DNA of 64,000 nucleotides from assembly GCA_964246985.1 (NCBI GenBank), contig CAXTSE010000003.1, positions 1-64,000 on the forward strand, read 5' to 3'. The position numbers and the translations under genes are program-made. Within the stretch, counting starts at the first letter, position 1. The number at the start of each line of letters is the position of its first letter. Shown here one piece after another: positions 14,561-23,509 of this stretch. The DNA is from CAXTSE01 sp964246985 (GTDB taxonomy: Bacteria; Actinomycetota; Actinomycetes; Actinomycetales; Microbacteriaceae). The notes beneath the pieces are model-generated. The model was not told the DNA's origin, made no database searches, and worked only from the letters and a program-made list of their open reading frames with translations.

Positions 14561-17500
14561 GAGTCTTCTTCCGTATCAGGGTCGTCGGGGTGTCGCGGGT
14601 CAGAGGGTCCGTCGGGATGCAGCCTCGCCCGCCAGCGGACGAGCACGACGCTGATTCCGAGCAGCAGCCCGGTCAGGGCGAGGCCGAGCCAGCTGGACCC
14701 GACGGCCCCGCCCTCCGGGGGCTCGAGATCCTGCACGTCGGCGGCGGCGAGATTGAGCAGCTCGTCGGTCGTCAGGTTCGCGTGCTCGGGGTTGGCTGCG
14801 GGGTCGACGTAGCCATCGGTCGTTCCGGTGCTCGTCGTCCGCTCCGAGCATTCCAAGGTGCTGGGATCCGTGATCGCGACGACGCCGTCCGGCAGCGCGA
14901 GCGACTGGTAGTCGTCCTCCGGCACCAGCATCACGCCCTCGAAGAGCATCGGATTCGTGTCGGACTTGTCGAACGAGAACGTGTGGGTGCCGGAGGCGGC
15001 ATCGACGACACCGAGGTCCTGGTAGCTGTAGCCGAAGTTGACCGGAACCAGCTCGTCGGGGATCGCCTGCTCGAGGTCGGCGACGGTCATATCGCTCGTG
15101 TCGACGGCGGTCCGATCGGCGGCGTAGACGTCGTCGGTGGGGAACATCTTGAGATTCGCGCTCGGCGAGCGCAGCTCGACGGTCTCGTCATAGGAGAGCG
15201 TCGGCGCCGTGATGTGCAACACGTTCGCGGTATTGGCGGTGCGCACGAGGACGCGGTAGCGCCCCGGCGCGTCGACGTGCACGGGGACGCTGAAGTTGGT
15301 CGCTCTCGGCAATCCGATGAACGATCCGCGCAGCGTGCCGAACACCCCGGGCGTGATCATCTCGGTGCGATTCCACTTCGTGTTCGAGAACAGCAGGAAC
15401 GACCGGAACATGGGCGACAGATAGTAATTCGACGCCACGACGTCGGGATTGAACGCGAACATCCGCGAATCGGGTCCCGAGACCACATCGGGGTGGTCGA
15501 GCATGTAGAGATCGAGCGCCGACGTCTGCTCGTCGTCGGTGAGCAGCTGGACGGGCGAACCGGCGTCGACATCGCCCGGGTCGAAGTAGGGGGTGTATTC
15601 GAACTTGTAGCACCGGCTGAGGTTGCGTCGATTGAAGACGAGGTTGAGATAGCTCTGCCAGCTCGAGTCGACGAGCAGCACGGGGCGGTCGGCTTTCGGC
15701 TGATCAGTGATCTCGTAGAGCGCGTAGCTGCTGTTCTCGTAGCGCAGGGCCACATCATCCGGCAGTCGCTGCAAGGCGGGCTCGACGTAGCTCTCGACGT
15801 TCGGCAGGTACTCGGCGCCCACGCCGTTGTTCGAGTGGATCTTGCGGTTGACGACGATGTACTTGACCTCGATGTCGCGTGCAACATTGATCCACCAGTC
15901 CTGCTGATAGTAGAGCCCGCGGAGGATGAGGAAGAACTCGAACTTGTTCTTCACGTCGCCCGTCAGGCCGTAGTAGTAGCTCGGCTTGTCGAGGTAGTAG
16001 ATGAAGAACTTGTCGATGAACTTGTGATCGATCCCGTTGGTGTCGGCGACGAGCTTCGCGGTCTCGGTGGGCGGCAGCACGACGGTCTTCCCCTCCGGCA
16101 GCGCGTTCAGTTGCTGTTTGACGGCCTTGAGATCGTCGAGCGGGAACGGAGAGAGGAAGCCGCCCATGTTCCCCGAGGAGAAGACCATGCGGTAGGGCTG
16201 ATTCGACCAGAACGGGGTGAAGAAGACGGCCGCGACGCACGCGGTGGCGAGCAGCTTGACCAGCAGCGCGGTGCGCGCCCGCGACCTGACGGCATCGACG
16301 GGCTTGGACGCCCGTGCCGGCGCGACGCGGGGCCGCGGCATCCGCGACCTTCCGAATGAGCTGATGCTGCGCCAGCGCCCGCTGACGACGTCGATGAGAT
16401 ACGCCAGCGTGAGCGACATCACGAGCGGCGCGAGCATGAAGAGAATGAGCTGGAACCGATGGGGGAAGCGCAGGATCTGCACGACCGTGCCGGCAGCAGT
16501 CACGATGAGATTGCCGATAGCCGAGTGCGAGTCGTTCGCGGTGATCGCGACGGCCGCGAGCGTGCGGTGGAAGGTCGGGAACCACAGGGGCTCGCCGTAG
16601 CCGATCGTCGCCCACAGAGCGAAGCCGATCGCGACGTAGAGCACCCCGAGCAGCTGGCGGTGGGGCCGGCTTCGAAAGAGCCGACGGCGCACCGCCGGCA
16701 CGGCGAGCGGCACGAACAGCAGGATCGTGTACAGAGCGTTGGGGTATCGCGGCACCTTGGCCAGGTAGTCGCCGAAGAGGATCTTGTCGGTGATTCCGGC
16801 GAGGTCCCAGGAGAGCTCGTGCAGCCACGACACCGACGCGTCCTGGATGAAGTAGAAATCGCCCGGGACTGTGTCGGTCAGGTTCGAGACCCCGGCGAGC
16901 GCGACGTATTTCACGAAGAGCGCGTAGGGGATGAGGGTGATGAGGGCGAAGATCACCGCAGACACGACGACCCGCCCGGTGGTGGTGCCGCTGACGCGGC
17001 TGGACCAGGCACGGAGCCGCCGGAATCGTCCGGACTCCCTCACCAGGCGGAGCACTCGGTCGGGCAGCTCGCGGATACGGGTGGGTCCGCCGGTCCGGAT
17101 CCACATGCCGATCTCGCCGATCAGCAGGGTCACGACGGTGATGGCGAAGAACAGGCTGAACAGGATGAGGTAGTGGATCGCCGGATTGAACAGGGTCGCG
17201 ACGCTGGCGATGACCATCGAGCGCTTCCACCGGCGACCGGCGAACAGCAACGCATCGAGCATCCACAGCGCCGAGATCGTCATGAGCACGAGACCGAGGA
17301 CCAGCGTGTAGAAGTGGGTGATCTTGGCGTAGACCATGATCAGGTAGATGAGCGAGACGGGGAAGAACGTCGCGAGGTAGATGGATTGCGAGGACAGGCT
17401 CGTGAACACCCTGTCCATGAAGCGGGCGACAGTCAGATACACCACGAGGAACAGCGTGGGAATCACGATGAGGATCGCGAACGGCAGCACCGGGTAGTAC

Positions 17501-17844
17501 CGCAGCCAGGTGGTCAGGAACGCGTACCGCACCCGGAACTCGTAGCCGTTCACGAGCTCGTTGAACTGTCCGGCTGCCTGCTCCAGCAGCTGGCTGTTCC
17601 AGTTGAAGAACGGCACCAGCTCGTCGCCGGCGATGACGTCGTCGCCGCGGAGCACCGAGGGGATGGCGGCGAGGACGTCCCGGAAGATGAACGCGGATGC
17701 CGAATAGAACAGGATCGCCGCGACGATCGCGATCGTCTTGACCGACAGTCCGGCCGCGCCCTCCGGTCGGGGTTCCAGGATGCCCTCGCCGGACAAGGCG
17801 ACGGACCGGGGCCTGGCGGTCCGAGTGCGCCTAAGGATGCGCAC
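14557..17844 (-). CDS. Large multi-pass membrane protein, GT-C-like glycosyltransferase candidate
   Basis: This 1095-residue protein has about a dozen membrane segments in its first 540 residues, a long extracytoplasmic C-terminal domain and one last membrane segment (SSWLGLALTGLLLGISVVLV) before a charged tail. An acidic patch, GDDVIAGDELVPFFNWNSQ, lies between the first two membrane segments, where GT-C enzymes keep their catalytic Asp residues. I do not recognise a named family. The layout resembles polyprenyl-phosphate-sugar glycosyltransferases such as the arabinofuranosyltransferase or YfhO groups. The GTG at 17844 overlaps the Hpt gene by 14 bp; a later start is possible. It is coupled to the pyruvyltransferase gene. 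Confidence 0.7.
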   Translation of the reverse strand: MRILRRTRTARPRSVALSGEGILEPRPEGAAGLSVKTIAIVAAILFYSASAFIFRDVLAAIPSVLRGDDVIAGDELVPFFNWNSQLLEQAAGQFNELVNGYEFRVRYAFLTTWLRYYPVLPFAILIVIPTLFLVVYLTVARFMDRVFTSLSSQSIYLATFFPVSLIYLIMVYAKITHFYTLVLGLVLMTISALWMLDALLFAGRRWKRSMVIASVATLFNPAIHYLILFSLFFAITVVTLLIGEIGMWIRTGGPTRIRELPDRVLRLVRESGRFRRLRAWSSRVSGTTTGRVVVSAVIFALITLIPYALFVKYVALAGVSNLTDTVPGDFYFIQDASVSWLHELSWDLAGITDKILFGDYLAKVPRYPNALYTILLFVPLAVPAVRRRLFRSRPHRQLLGVLYVAIGFALWATIGYGEPLWFPTFHRTLAAVAITANDSHSAIGNLIVTAAGTVVQILRFPHRFQLILFMLAPLVMSLTLAYLIDVVSGRWRSISSFGRSRMPRPRVAPARASKPVDAVRSRARTALLVKLLATACVAAVFFTPFWSNQPYRMVFSSGNMGGFLSPFPLDDLKAVKQQLNALPEGKTVVLPPTETAKLVADTNGIDHKFIDKFFIYYLDKPSYYYGLTGDVKNKFEFFLILRGLYYQQDWWINVARDIEVKYIVVNRKIHSNNGVGAEYLPNVESYVEPALQRLPDDVALRYENSSYALYEITDQPKADRPVLLVDSSWQSYLNLVFNRRNLSRCYKFEYTPYFDPGDVDAGSPVQLLTDDEQTSALDLYMLDHPDVVSGPDSRMFAFNPDVVASNYYLSPMFRSFLLFSNTKWNRTEMITPGVFGTLRGSFIGLPRATNFSVPVHVDAPGRYRVLVRTANTANVLHITAPTLSYDETVELRSPSANLKMFPTDDVYAADRTAVDTSDMTVADLEQAIPDELVPVNFGYSYQDLGVVDAASGTHTFSFDKSDTNPMLFEGVMLVPEDDYQSLALPDGVVAITDPSTLECSERTTSTGTTDGYVDPAANPEHANLTTDELLNLAAADVQDLEPPEGGAVGSSWLGLALTGLLLGISVVLVRWRARLHPDGPSDPRHPDDPDTEEDS

Positions 17845-18166
17845 GGAGGACGCGTTCGACGTCTCGTGACGTGACCGCGAGGGAAGCCCGGATGGCGTCG
17901 ACGAGAGCGGCGTCGACGGCGGCTTCGTCGTCGGCGGACTCCACCGTCAGGCAGCACTCCGCGAGACGCGTCGCGCCGACCACCAGGCTGCTTCCGCGGA
18001 TGCGATGGGCTGCGAAGCGCGCGGCGGCCGGATCCCGCTCCTCCACGGCGCGCGTCATGCGGGCGAGATCCTCCTCGCCGCGGAACACGAACTCGCGGAG
18101 GACGCGCGATTTCGCGACGGCGCCCAGTTCATCGAGCGCGCTGAACGACTGCGCCGGATCAGACAT
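17831..18166 (-). CDS. Stand-alone Hpt (histidine phosphotransfer) protein
   Basis: This 111-residue protein has the Hpt motif FAAHRIRGSSLVVGATRLAE, in which the His takes and passes phosphate between receiver domains, within a four-helix bundle of normal length. ATG 18166 is preceded by AGGAG and a G-run and gives the usual N-terminus; an open frame upstream adds only a basic stretch. It is the first gene of the minus-strand polysaccharide pair, divergent from the GT4 gene. The hybrid kinase at 25.6-27.0 kb has a receiver but no Hpt of its own, so this is a natural partner (inference). Confidence 0.82.
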   Translation of the reverse strand: MSDPAQSFSALDELGAVAKSRVLREFVFRGEEDLARMTRAVEERDPAAARFAAHRIRGSSLVVGATRLAECCLTVESADDEAAVDAALVDAIRASLAVTSRDVERVLRAHP

Positions 18167-18195
18167 GCTCCTATCCCCCCATAGACGTGCGAGCA

Positions 18196-18312
18196 CACCA
18201 TAGCGCCAAACCGAGCGGGGGTCCCCGGCGACGTCCGAGCGGCCCGGCGGACCCCACCCCTGACCTGGGGACAGTTCTCGGGCTCGCCGCCTGCACAGAG
18301 GGGTCTATGGTG
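18196..18312. promoter_or_regulatory. Divergent promoter region of the polysaccharide/signalling locus
   Basis: The 244 bp between the Hpt and GT4 starts contain CACCATAG at 18196-18203 and its exact complement CTATGGTG at 18305-18312. Each half reads TATGGT in the outward direction, which fits a -10 box, so the pair may be mirror-image promoters. No clear -35 hexamers are seen. This would place both arms of the locus under one control region. Confidence 0.35.
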
Positions 18313-18410
18313 GGGATCGCGTTACGGCGGAATCCATGATATTGGGACCATCCGAACGCGGCGGACCGCCTGCGAGGCGTCCGGAGATCGACGAGGCCGG
18401 GGGCACGGGG

Positions 18411-19634
18411 ATGACGAGCGAGCAGATCCTGCACGTCGACGGCGCGACGCCGTCCGGGGGGCTTCGGATCGGCGTGGTCTCGGCATTCCCCCCGAGCCGG
18501 AACAGCCTGAACGAGTTCGGATACCACCTGGTGAAGCATCTCTCCCGCCTCGACGAGGTGGCAGAGGTCATCGTGTACACCGACATCACGGACGCCGGAT
18601 CCCCGGAGGCCATGGAGGGCGTTCGCTTCGAGCCGTCCTGGCGCTTCAACAGCACGGGCAATCTGCGGAGCCTCTCAGAGGCCGTGGCGCGGACGCGTCC
18701 GGATGCCGTCCTCCTGAATCTCCAGTTCGCGACGTTCGGAGATCGGCGCATCCCCGGCGCTCTGGGCCTCCTCCTCCCCGCACTCCTCCGTGCCCGCCGG
18801 GTGCCGACCCTGCTGGTGCTCCACAATCTGGCCGACAACGTGGACATGAAGGACGCGGGATTCGCGGGCTCGGCCCTGTCGGCACGCCTCATGACGTCGG
18901 CGGGCCGCCTGCTCACCCGCGCCCTGCTGCGCGCCGACCTCGTCGCTCTGACGATCCCGCGCTACGTGGAGTTCCTGCAGCGGAGCTATCGCGCGCGCAA
19001 CGCCATCCTCGCCCCGCATGGCAGCTTCGCGGACATGGTGGAGCCGTCGTTCGACGTGCCGCCAGGCCGGCGCACGATCATGGCCTTCGGCAAGTGGGGG
19101 ACCTACAAGACCGTCGACATGCTCGTCGACGCCTATCGCGAGCTCCTCCGCCGGGGCTACGACGACATCCGCCTCGTCATCGCGGGCACCGACAGCCCGA
19201 ACTCCGCGGGCTACATGGCCTCCGCCGCCGAGCGCTGTGCCGACCTGCCCGACGTCGAGTTCCCCGGTTACATCGCAGAGGACGAGGTCGCCGCGCTGTT
19301 CCTCTCGGCCAGCGTCGTCGCGTTCCCGTACACCTCCACAACCGGAAGCTCCGGAGTCCTCCATCAGGCGGGCGAGTACGGCCGGGCGGCCGTGCTCCCC
19401 CGCATTGGCGACCTCGTCGACATCATCGAGGAGGAGGGCTTCCGGGGTGTCTACTTCGAGCCCGGCGATCCGACGAGCCTCGCCGACGCCATCGCGGAGG
19501 TGCTCCACGATCCCGCCAAGCAGGCGGCCCTCGGCCGCCGCAACTTCGCCGCGGCGACGGGTATCCCGATGTCGGAGGTCGTCCAGTGGCACGTCGCGCA
19601 CATCCAGCGACTGCTCGCGCGGAGCCGGCCATGA
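18411..19634 (+). CDS. Glycosyltransferase family 4-type enzyme
   Basis: This 407-residue GT-B glycosyltransferase has the N-terminal Rossmann start GLRIGVVSAFPPSRNSLNEF, an inter-domain segment APHGSFADM, and the C-terminal donor-binding stretch MAFGKWGTYKTVDMLVDAY, with FPYTSTTGSSGVLHQAGEYG holding the E-x7-E-like nucleotide-sugar motif. ATG 18411 is used; ATG 18336 is in frame upstream but adds a low-complexity leader. It starts the plus-strand operon and overlaps the flippase start (ATGA). It probably adds a sugar to a lipid-linked polysaccharide precursor at the cytoplasmic face. Confidence 0.83.
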   Translation: MTSEQILHVDGATPSGGLRIGVVSAFPPSRNSLNEFGYHLVKHLSRLDEVAEVIVYTDITDAGSPEAMEGVRFEPSWRFNSTGNLRSLSEAVARTRPDAVLLNLQFATFGDRRIPGALGLLLPALLRARRVPTLLVLHNLADNVDMKDAGFAGSALSARLMTSAGRLLTRALLRADLVALTIPRYVEFLQRSYRARNAILAPHGSFADMVEPSFDVPPGRRTIMAFGKWGTYKTVDMLVDAYRELLRRGYDDIRLVIAGTDSPNSAGYMASAAERCADLPDVEFPGYIAEDEVAALFLSASVVAFPYTSTTGSSGVLHQAGEYGRAAVLPRIGDLVDIIEEEGFRGVYFEPGDPTSLADAIAEVLHDPAKQAALGRRNFAAATGIPMSEVVQWHVAHIQRLLARSRP

Positions 19635-20947
19635 CGTCGGTCCTGTCGCCCTCGCGCAGCGGCGCCCGCGCCCTGGTCGGCGGCGGCACGATGCTCGCGG
19701 TCGCGATGCTCGTCGCGAACGCCGGCAACTACGTCCTCAACCTGTTCCTCGCCCGCGTCATGAGCCCCGCCGAGTTCTCGGACGCGAACCTCATGGTGAC
19801 CTTCCTGTTCAGCCTCACCTCGATCGCACTCTGCCTGCAGCTCGTCGCGGCCCGCTTCATCGCGCGCGCCGACCAGCAGGGGTTCGCCGGCGATGCCGAC
19901 CAGCTCACACGTCGGCTGCGGCGGGTCGGGCTCGCGGCCGGACTCGCGACCGGGGTGGTGCTCGCGGCGGCCGCGCCGTTCTGGTCCGACCTGTTGCAGA
20001 CCGCGTCACCGCTGCCGTTCATCATCCTGGGCATCGGCATCCCGTTCTGGCTGGTGCAGGCTGTCGGACGCGGTGTCATGCAGGCGCGCCTCCTCTTCGC
20101 ACCGCTGGCGCTCTCCTTCGTGGTCGAGATGGTCAGTCGCGTCGGCCTCGGGATCCTTCTCGTGACCCTCGGGCTCGGCGTGAACGGCGCGACCATCGCT
20201 CTCTCGGCGTCGTTCGTGGTGACCTGCGCGGTCGTCACCCTGACCAGCCCGGCCCGCGCGACCGCGGACGGGGCGGGCATCAGCGGCGCGGAGGTGCGTG
20301 CCTACGCAGCGCTGGTCTCGATCCTCCTGGTCGGCCAGATCATCGCGAATAACAGCGACATCTTCGTGGCGAAGGCCAGCTTCGCACCCGACGATGCGGG
20401 CGTGTATGCGGCCGTCGCACTCGTCGGGCGGGCGGTGTTCTTCCTCGCCTGGTCGGTCGCGACCGTGCTCTTCCCCGTGGCTGCGCGTCGACACGCGGCG
20501 GGCCACGAGTCGTCGGTCGTGCTGCGCGGCGGCATCCTCGCCGTCGTCGCCATCGGGTCGGCATGCGCGATCGGCGCTCTGCTCCTCGGCGGACCCGTCC
20601 TCGGCGTCGTGCTCGGCCCCGCCTACGGCGGACTGTCGGTGCCGCTGGCCGCCTACGCCGGGATGACGACGCTGTTCGCGGTCGGGAACCTGGTGGCGAG
20701 CTACCGGCTGTCGCAGTCGCGCACGACCGAATCCTGGCTCCTGCTCGGGGCCGCGCTGCTCCAGCTGCTGCTGCTCCTCGTCTGGCACGACGATGTCTCC
20801 CAGCTCATCGCCGTGCAGAGCGTCGCGATGGCGCTGCTCGTCACGGTGCTCGGGGTCCGGGCCGTGGTCGCACGCGCCGGATCCCGCTCCGCCGAGTCCC
20901 GCTCCGCCGAGTCCGCCCCGATCCGAGACACACGAGAGGTGCCGTAA
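19631..20947 (+). CDS. Polysaccharide flippase (MOP/Wzx-like)
   Basis: This 438-residue integral membrane protein has roughly 12-14 hydrophobic segments, typical of the MOP exporter superfamily (Wzx, MurJ, MATE). FLARVMSPAEFSDANL near residues 38-53 is the family pattern in which segment 1 is followed by a GxxxFG-like loop. It probably flips a lipid-linked oligosaccharide. The C-terminal tail contains the peptide RSAES twice, encoded by a 15-bp tandem repeat. It overlaps both neighbours (ATGA upstream, TAATG downstream). Confidence 0.82.
   Translation: MTSVLSPSRSGARALVGGGTMLAVAMLVANAGNYVLNLFLARVMSPAEFSDANLMVTFLFSLTSIALCLQLVAARFIARADQQGFAGDADQLTRRLRRVGLAAGLATGVVLAAAAPFWSDLLQTASPLPFIILGIGIPFWLVQAVGRGVMQARLLFAPLALSFVVEMVSRVGLGILLVTLGLGVNGATIALSASFVVTCAVVTLTSPARATADGAGISGAEVRAYAALVSILLVGQIIANNSDIFVAKASFAPDDAGVYAAVALVGRAVFFLAWSVATVLFPVAARRHAAGHESSVVLRGGILAVVAIGSACAIGALLLGGPVLGVVLGPAYGGLSVPLAAYAGMTTLFAVGNLVASYRLSQSRTTESWLLLGAALLQLLLLLVWHDDVSQLIAVQSVAMALLVTVLGVRAVVARAGSRSAESRSAESAPIRDTREVP
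20882..20911 (+). repeat. Two-copy 15-bp tandem repeat in the flippase gene
   Basis: TCCCGCTCCGCCGAG occurs twice in direct succession (20882-20896 and 20897-20911) and encodes SRSAE twice in the cytoplasmic tail. Such perfect in-frame repeats can expand or contract by slippage. The tail is not expected to be essential for transport. Confidence 0.6.
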
Positions 20948-21792
20948 TGACCGAACGCTCGTCCGCCTACCGTCTCTATCGTTCGTGGGTCACGGAGCCG
21001 CTCACCGAGACGCCCGTCGTCTCGGTGGTCATCCCCGCCTACAACGAGGAGTGGCGGATCCTGCCCACGATCGGCGCGATCGCCACGCACATGAGCTCCC
21101 GTGGCGAGCCCTGGGAGCTGATCGTCGCCGACGACGGCTCGACCGACACCACGGCCGCCCTCGTGCGGGACCTGCGCTTCGCCAACCTGCGATTGCTCGT
21201 CGCGGAACGGAACGCCGGCAAGGGCGACGCCGTCCGGCGCGGGATGCTGGCGGCGCAGGGCGAAGTCGTGCTCTTCGCAGACGCCGACCAGTCGACCCCC
21301 ATCGAGCAGTTCGACCGTCTGAAGGCGCGCCTCGAGGAGGGCTTCGACGTGGTCGTCGGCTCACGAGCAGCCGAGGGCGCCGAGGTGAGCGGCAAGAGCC
21401 TCCTGCGTCGCGTGCTCAGCCGCGGGCTGCGGATCGTCGTGTCCCGAGGCTTCGGGGTGAGTGTCTCCGACACGCAGTGCGGGTTCAAGCTCTTCACCGC
21501 GGACGCCGCGCGACGTCTCTTCAGCATGCAGATCGTGGACGGCTTCTCCTTCGACCTCGAGGTGCTCTACCTCGCCCACAAGGTCGGCTACCGGACGGCG
21601 GAAGTGCCCGTCGAATGGATCGACGCCCCCGGATCGCGGGTGGACGCGGCGAAGGTGTCGCTCCAGTTTCTGCGAGACCTGCTGCGGATCCGCGTCTTCG
21701 ACCTGCGCGGTCGCTATCGCGGTGCCGTACCCTCCGAGAGTCCGACGTCACCGCCGACCTCACTCGCGATCGACCGGGAAGTCCGCTCATGA
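20947..21792 (+). CDS. Glycosyltransferase family 2 (polyprenyl-phosphate sugar transferase-like)
   Basis: This 281-residue GT-A enzyme shows VVIPAYNEEWRILPT at the nucleotide-binding start, ADDGSTD near residue 62, ADADQSTP as the DxD metal site and DTQCGFKLF with the downstream acceptor-site region DGFSFDLEVL. The last two are characteristic of dolichyl- or undecaprenyl-phosphate glucosyl/mannosyltransferases. There are no C-terminal membrane segments. A polyprenyl-phosphate sugar made here would be a suitable donor for the 1095-residue GT-C-like protein (inference). The ATG overlaps the flippase stop by 1 bp. Confidence 0.85.
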   Translation: MTERSSAYRLYRSWVTEPLTETPVVSVVIPAYNEEWRILPTIGAIATHMSSRGEPWELIVADDGSTDTTAALVRDLRFANLRLLVAERNAGKGDAVRRGMLAAQGEVVLFADADQSTPIEQFDRLKARLEEGFDVVVGSRAAEGAEVSGKSLLRRVLSRGLRIVVSRGFGVSVSDTQCGFKLFTADAARRLFSMQIVDGFSFDLEVLYLAHKVGYRTAEVPVEWIDAPGSRVDAAKVSLQFLRDLLRIRVFDLRGRYRGAVPSESPTSPPTSLAIDREVRS

Positions 21793-22112
21793 TCATCCGC
21801 ACCGAGACCGGGCCGCATGGCACCGTCATGCAGCTCGTCGGGCGCTTCGACGCCCATGAGATCGACGGATTCCGCCACGTCGCCGACCCCCTGATGCGCC
21901 CTGACACGAAGGTGCTGCAGATCGACCTCTCGCAGGTCGCCTTCGTCGACTCCACCGCGCTCGCCGAGCTCGTGCGTCTTCAGAAGTCCGCTCTGGTCCT
22001 CGACGGGGAGCTGACCCTCGTCGCGCCCTCGGATGCGGTTCGGGTCATCCTCGAGATCACGGCGCTCGCCGGCATGTTCACCATCGTTGCGTCCGCTCCT
22101 GAGGCGCCGTGA
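21789..22112 (+). CDS. STAS-domain anti-sigma-factor antagonist (SpoIIAA/RsbV-like)
   Basis: This 107-residue STAS protein carries the phosphorylatable serine in LSQVAFVDSTALAEL (Ser55), preceded by the core strand GRFDAHEID. In partner switching the unphosphorylated form captures an anti-sigma kinase, and phosphorylation releases it. It overlaps the GT2 stop and the phosphatase start (ATGA and GTGA), so it is part of the polysaccharide transcript. A second STAS protein is encoded three genes later. Confidence 0.84.
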   Translation: MIIRTETGPHGTVMQLVGRFDAHEIDGFRHVADPLMRPDTKVLQIDLSQVAFVDSTALAELVRLQKSALVLDGELTLVAPSDAVRVILEITALAGMFTIVASAPEAP

Positions 22113-23509
22113 CCACGCGATCGGGTGCGCTCCACATCGACCGTCGGAGCCCCGTGACGCCGACCGGCATCGACTCGGCGCTCGACCTGCTGGTGGCCCG
22201 GTCGACGGGGACGGCAGGCGGAGCCGGATCGGACGCGACGGACGTGCACGAGGCGGCGTCCTACATCCGCAGCACCATCCGCGACCTCGAGGTCATGCAA
22301 GGCGAGCTGACGGACGCGCTCATCGCCAGCCATGACAGGATCCTGGCGATGAAGGCACTCGCGACCATGAACGTGCAGGGCGTGGCGAGCGACCAGACGG
22401 TCGCGATGCTCCTGCAGCACGCCCGCGACCTGACCCGCTCGAACCTCGTCATCCTCTTCCACGGGACCTCGGTGGCCGATACCGCCGGCGACACGAGCGA
22501 CCTCGCCGCACACACCGAGGTCGCCCTCCGCAGCATCGCCGAGACGAGGGGGGCGCTGTTCCGCACGGCAGCCGCGGACAGCGCCATGATCGCGACCCTC
22601 GATCCGGACGGCCGAGCCGAGCGCTACGCCGCCTTCGTCCGCACGTCGGACGCCCCGTTCTCGACGAGCGACCTGCCGCTGGTCGAGGCCGTCGTCGCCG
22701 CGCTCGGCGTCATGCTCGCGTTCACCGAGCTCCACCAGCGCGAGCTGGAGCAAGCGGCCGTGGAACGGGAGCACCAGCTCGCCTCCGCTCTGGCGCAGTC
22801 GGTGATCGCCGACCGACCGCCGCGCTCCGCGGGGATCGACCTCTTCGCGCGCACCGTCCCCGCGTCGCTCACCGGCGGAGACTTCTACGTGTTCGGTCAG
22901 ACCGACGGCTCGACGTGGTTCGCCGTCGGCGACGTCGCCGGCAAGGGGCTGCCGGCCGCGATGGTCATGACGCGAGCGGTCTCCGCGTGCCGGGTCGCCT
23001 TCCTCGCACATCGGGACGCGTCCGTCGGCGACGTCTTCGCTCGGATCGAGGCCGAGCTGTTCGAGCATCTCGACGATGCAGGCGTGTTCATCACCCTCGC
23101 CGTCGGCACGGTCGCGGATGAGACGCGGATCGTGTCGCTCGTCAATGCGGGTCACTCCCCGGTGATCCATGTCCACGACACGGCCACCCACGCCGTCACG
23201 GAGTCGATCGCGGCATCCGTCCCACCGCTCGGCGTGATCCGCGGTCGCGTTCCCACGATCTCGACGTTCACGCTCGAGCACGACGACTGCCTCATCATCG
23301 GCTCCGACGGCCTCGCAGAGCAGAGCGATCCCGACGGCGAGATGTTCGGCTACGACCGGTTCCGCGACCTCTGCATGCTCGCGCCGACGATGTCCGCCGA
23401 GCGCTTCGGCAGCGCCGTGTTCGAGACGATCGAGGCGTTCGCCGACGGGGAAGACGCCTCCGACGACTCGACCCTGGTCGTCGTGACCGCGGCGACGGGT
23501 CGGGTGTGA
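22109..23509 (+). CDS. GAF-like sensor fused to SpoIIE/PP2C-type serine phosphatase (RsbU-like)
   Basis: This 466-residue protein has a non-conserved N-terminus, a probable GAF-type sensor (about 90-205), a short coiled-coil linker (205-232) and a SpoIIE/PP2C domain (245-465). Metal-site residues are visible: SLTGGDFY with Asp258, GDVAGKGLPAAM with Asp275, SDGLAEQSD and the terminal DDSTLVVV. It should dephosphorylate one or both neighbouring STAS proteins. The sensor ligand is unknown. GTG 22109 overlaps the STAS stop and the next gene overlaps in turn. Confidence 0.86.
   Translation: MTTRSGALHIDRRSPVTPTGIDSALDLLVARSTGTAGGAGSDATDVHEAASYIRSTIRDLEVMQGELTDALIASHDRILAMKALATMNVQGVASDQTVAMLLQHARDLTRSNLVILFHGTSVADTAGDTSDLAAHTEVALRSIAETRGALFRTAAADSAMIATLDPDGRAERYAAFVRTSDAPFSTSDLPLVEAVVAALGVMLAFTELHQRELEQAAVEREHQLASALAQSVIADRPPRSAGIDLFARTVPASLTGGDFYVFGQTDGSTWFAVGDVAGKGLPAAMVMTRAVSACRVAFLAHRDASVGDVFARIEAELFEHLDDAGVFITLAVGTVADETRIVSLVNAGHSPVIHVHDTATHAVTESIAASVPPLGVIRGRVPTISTFTLEHDDCLIIGSDGLAEQSDPDGEMFGYDRFRDLCMLAPTMSAERFGSAVFETIEAFADGEDASDDSTLVVVTAATGRV

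Noticed and set aside
16459..17874. Long plus-strand open frame opposite the 1095-residue membrane protein
   Set aside because: The translation is rich in E, D, R and G with no domain. It is the antisense product of GC-rich codons. The minus strand encodes a coherent membrane protein.
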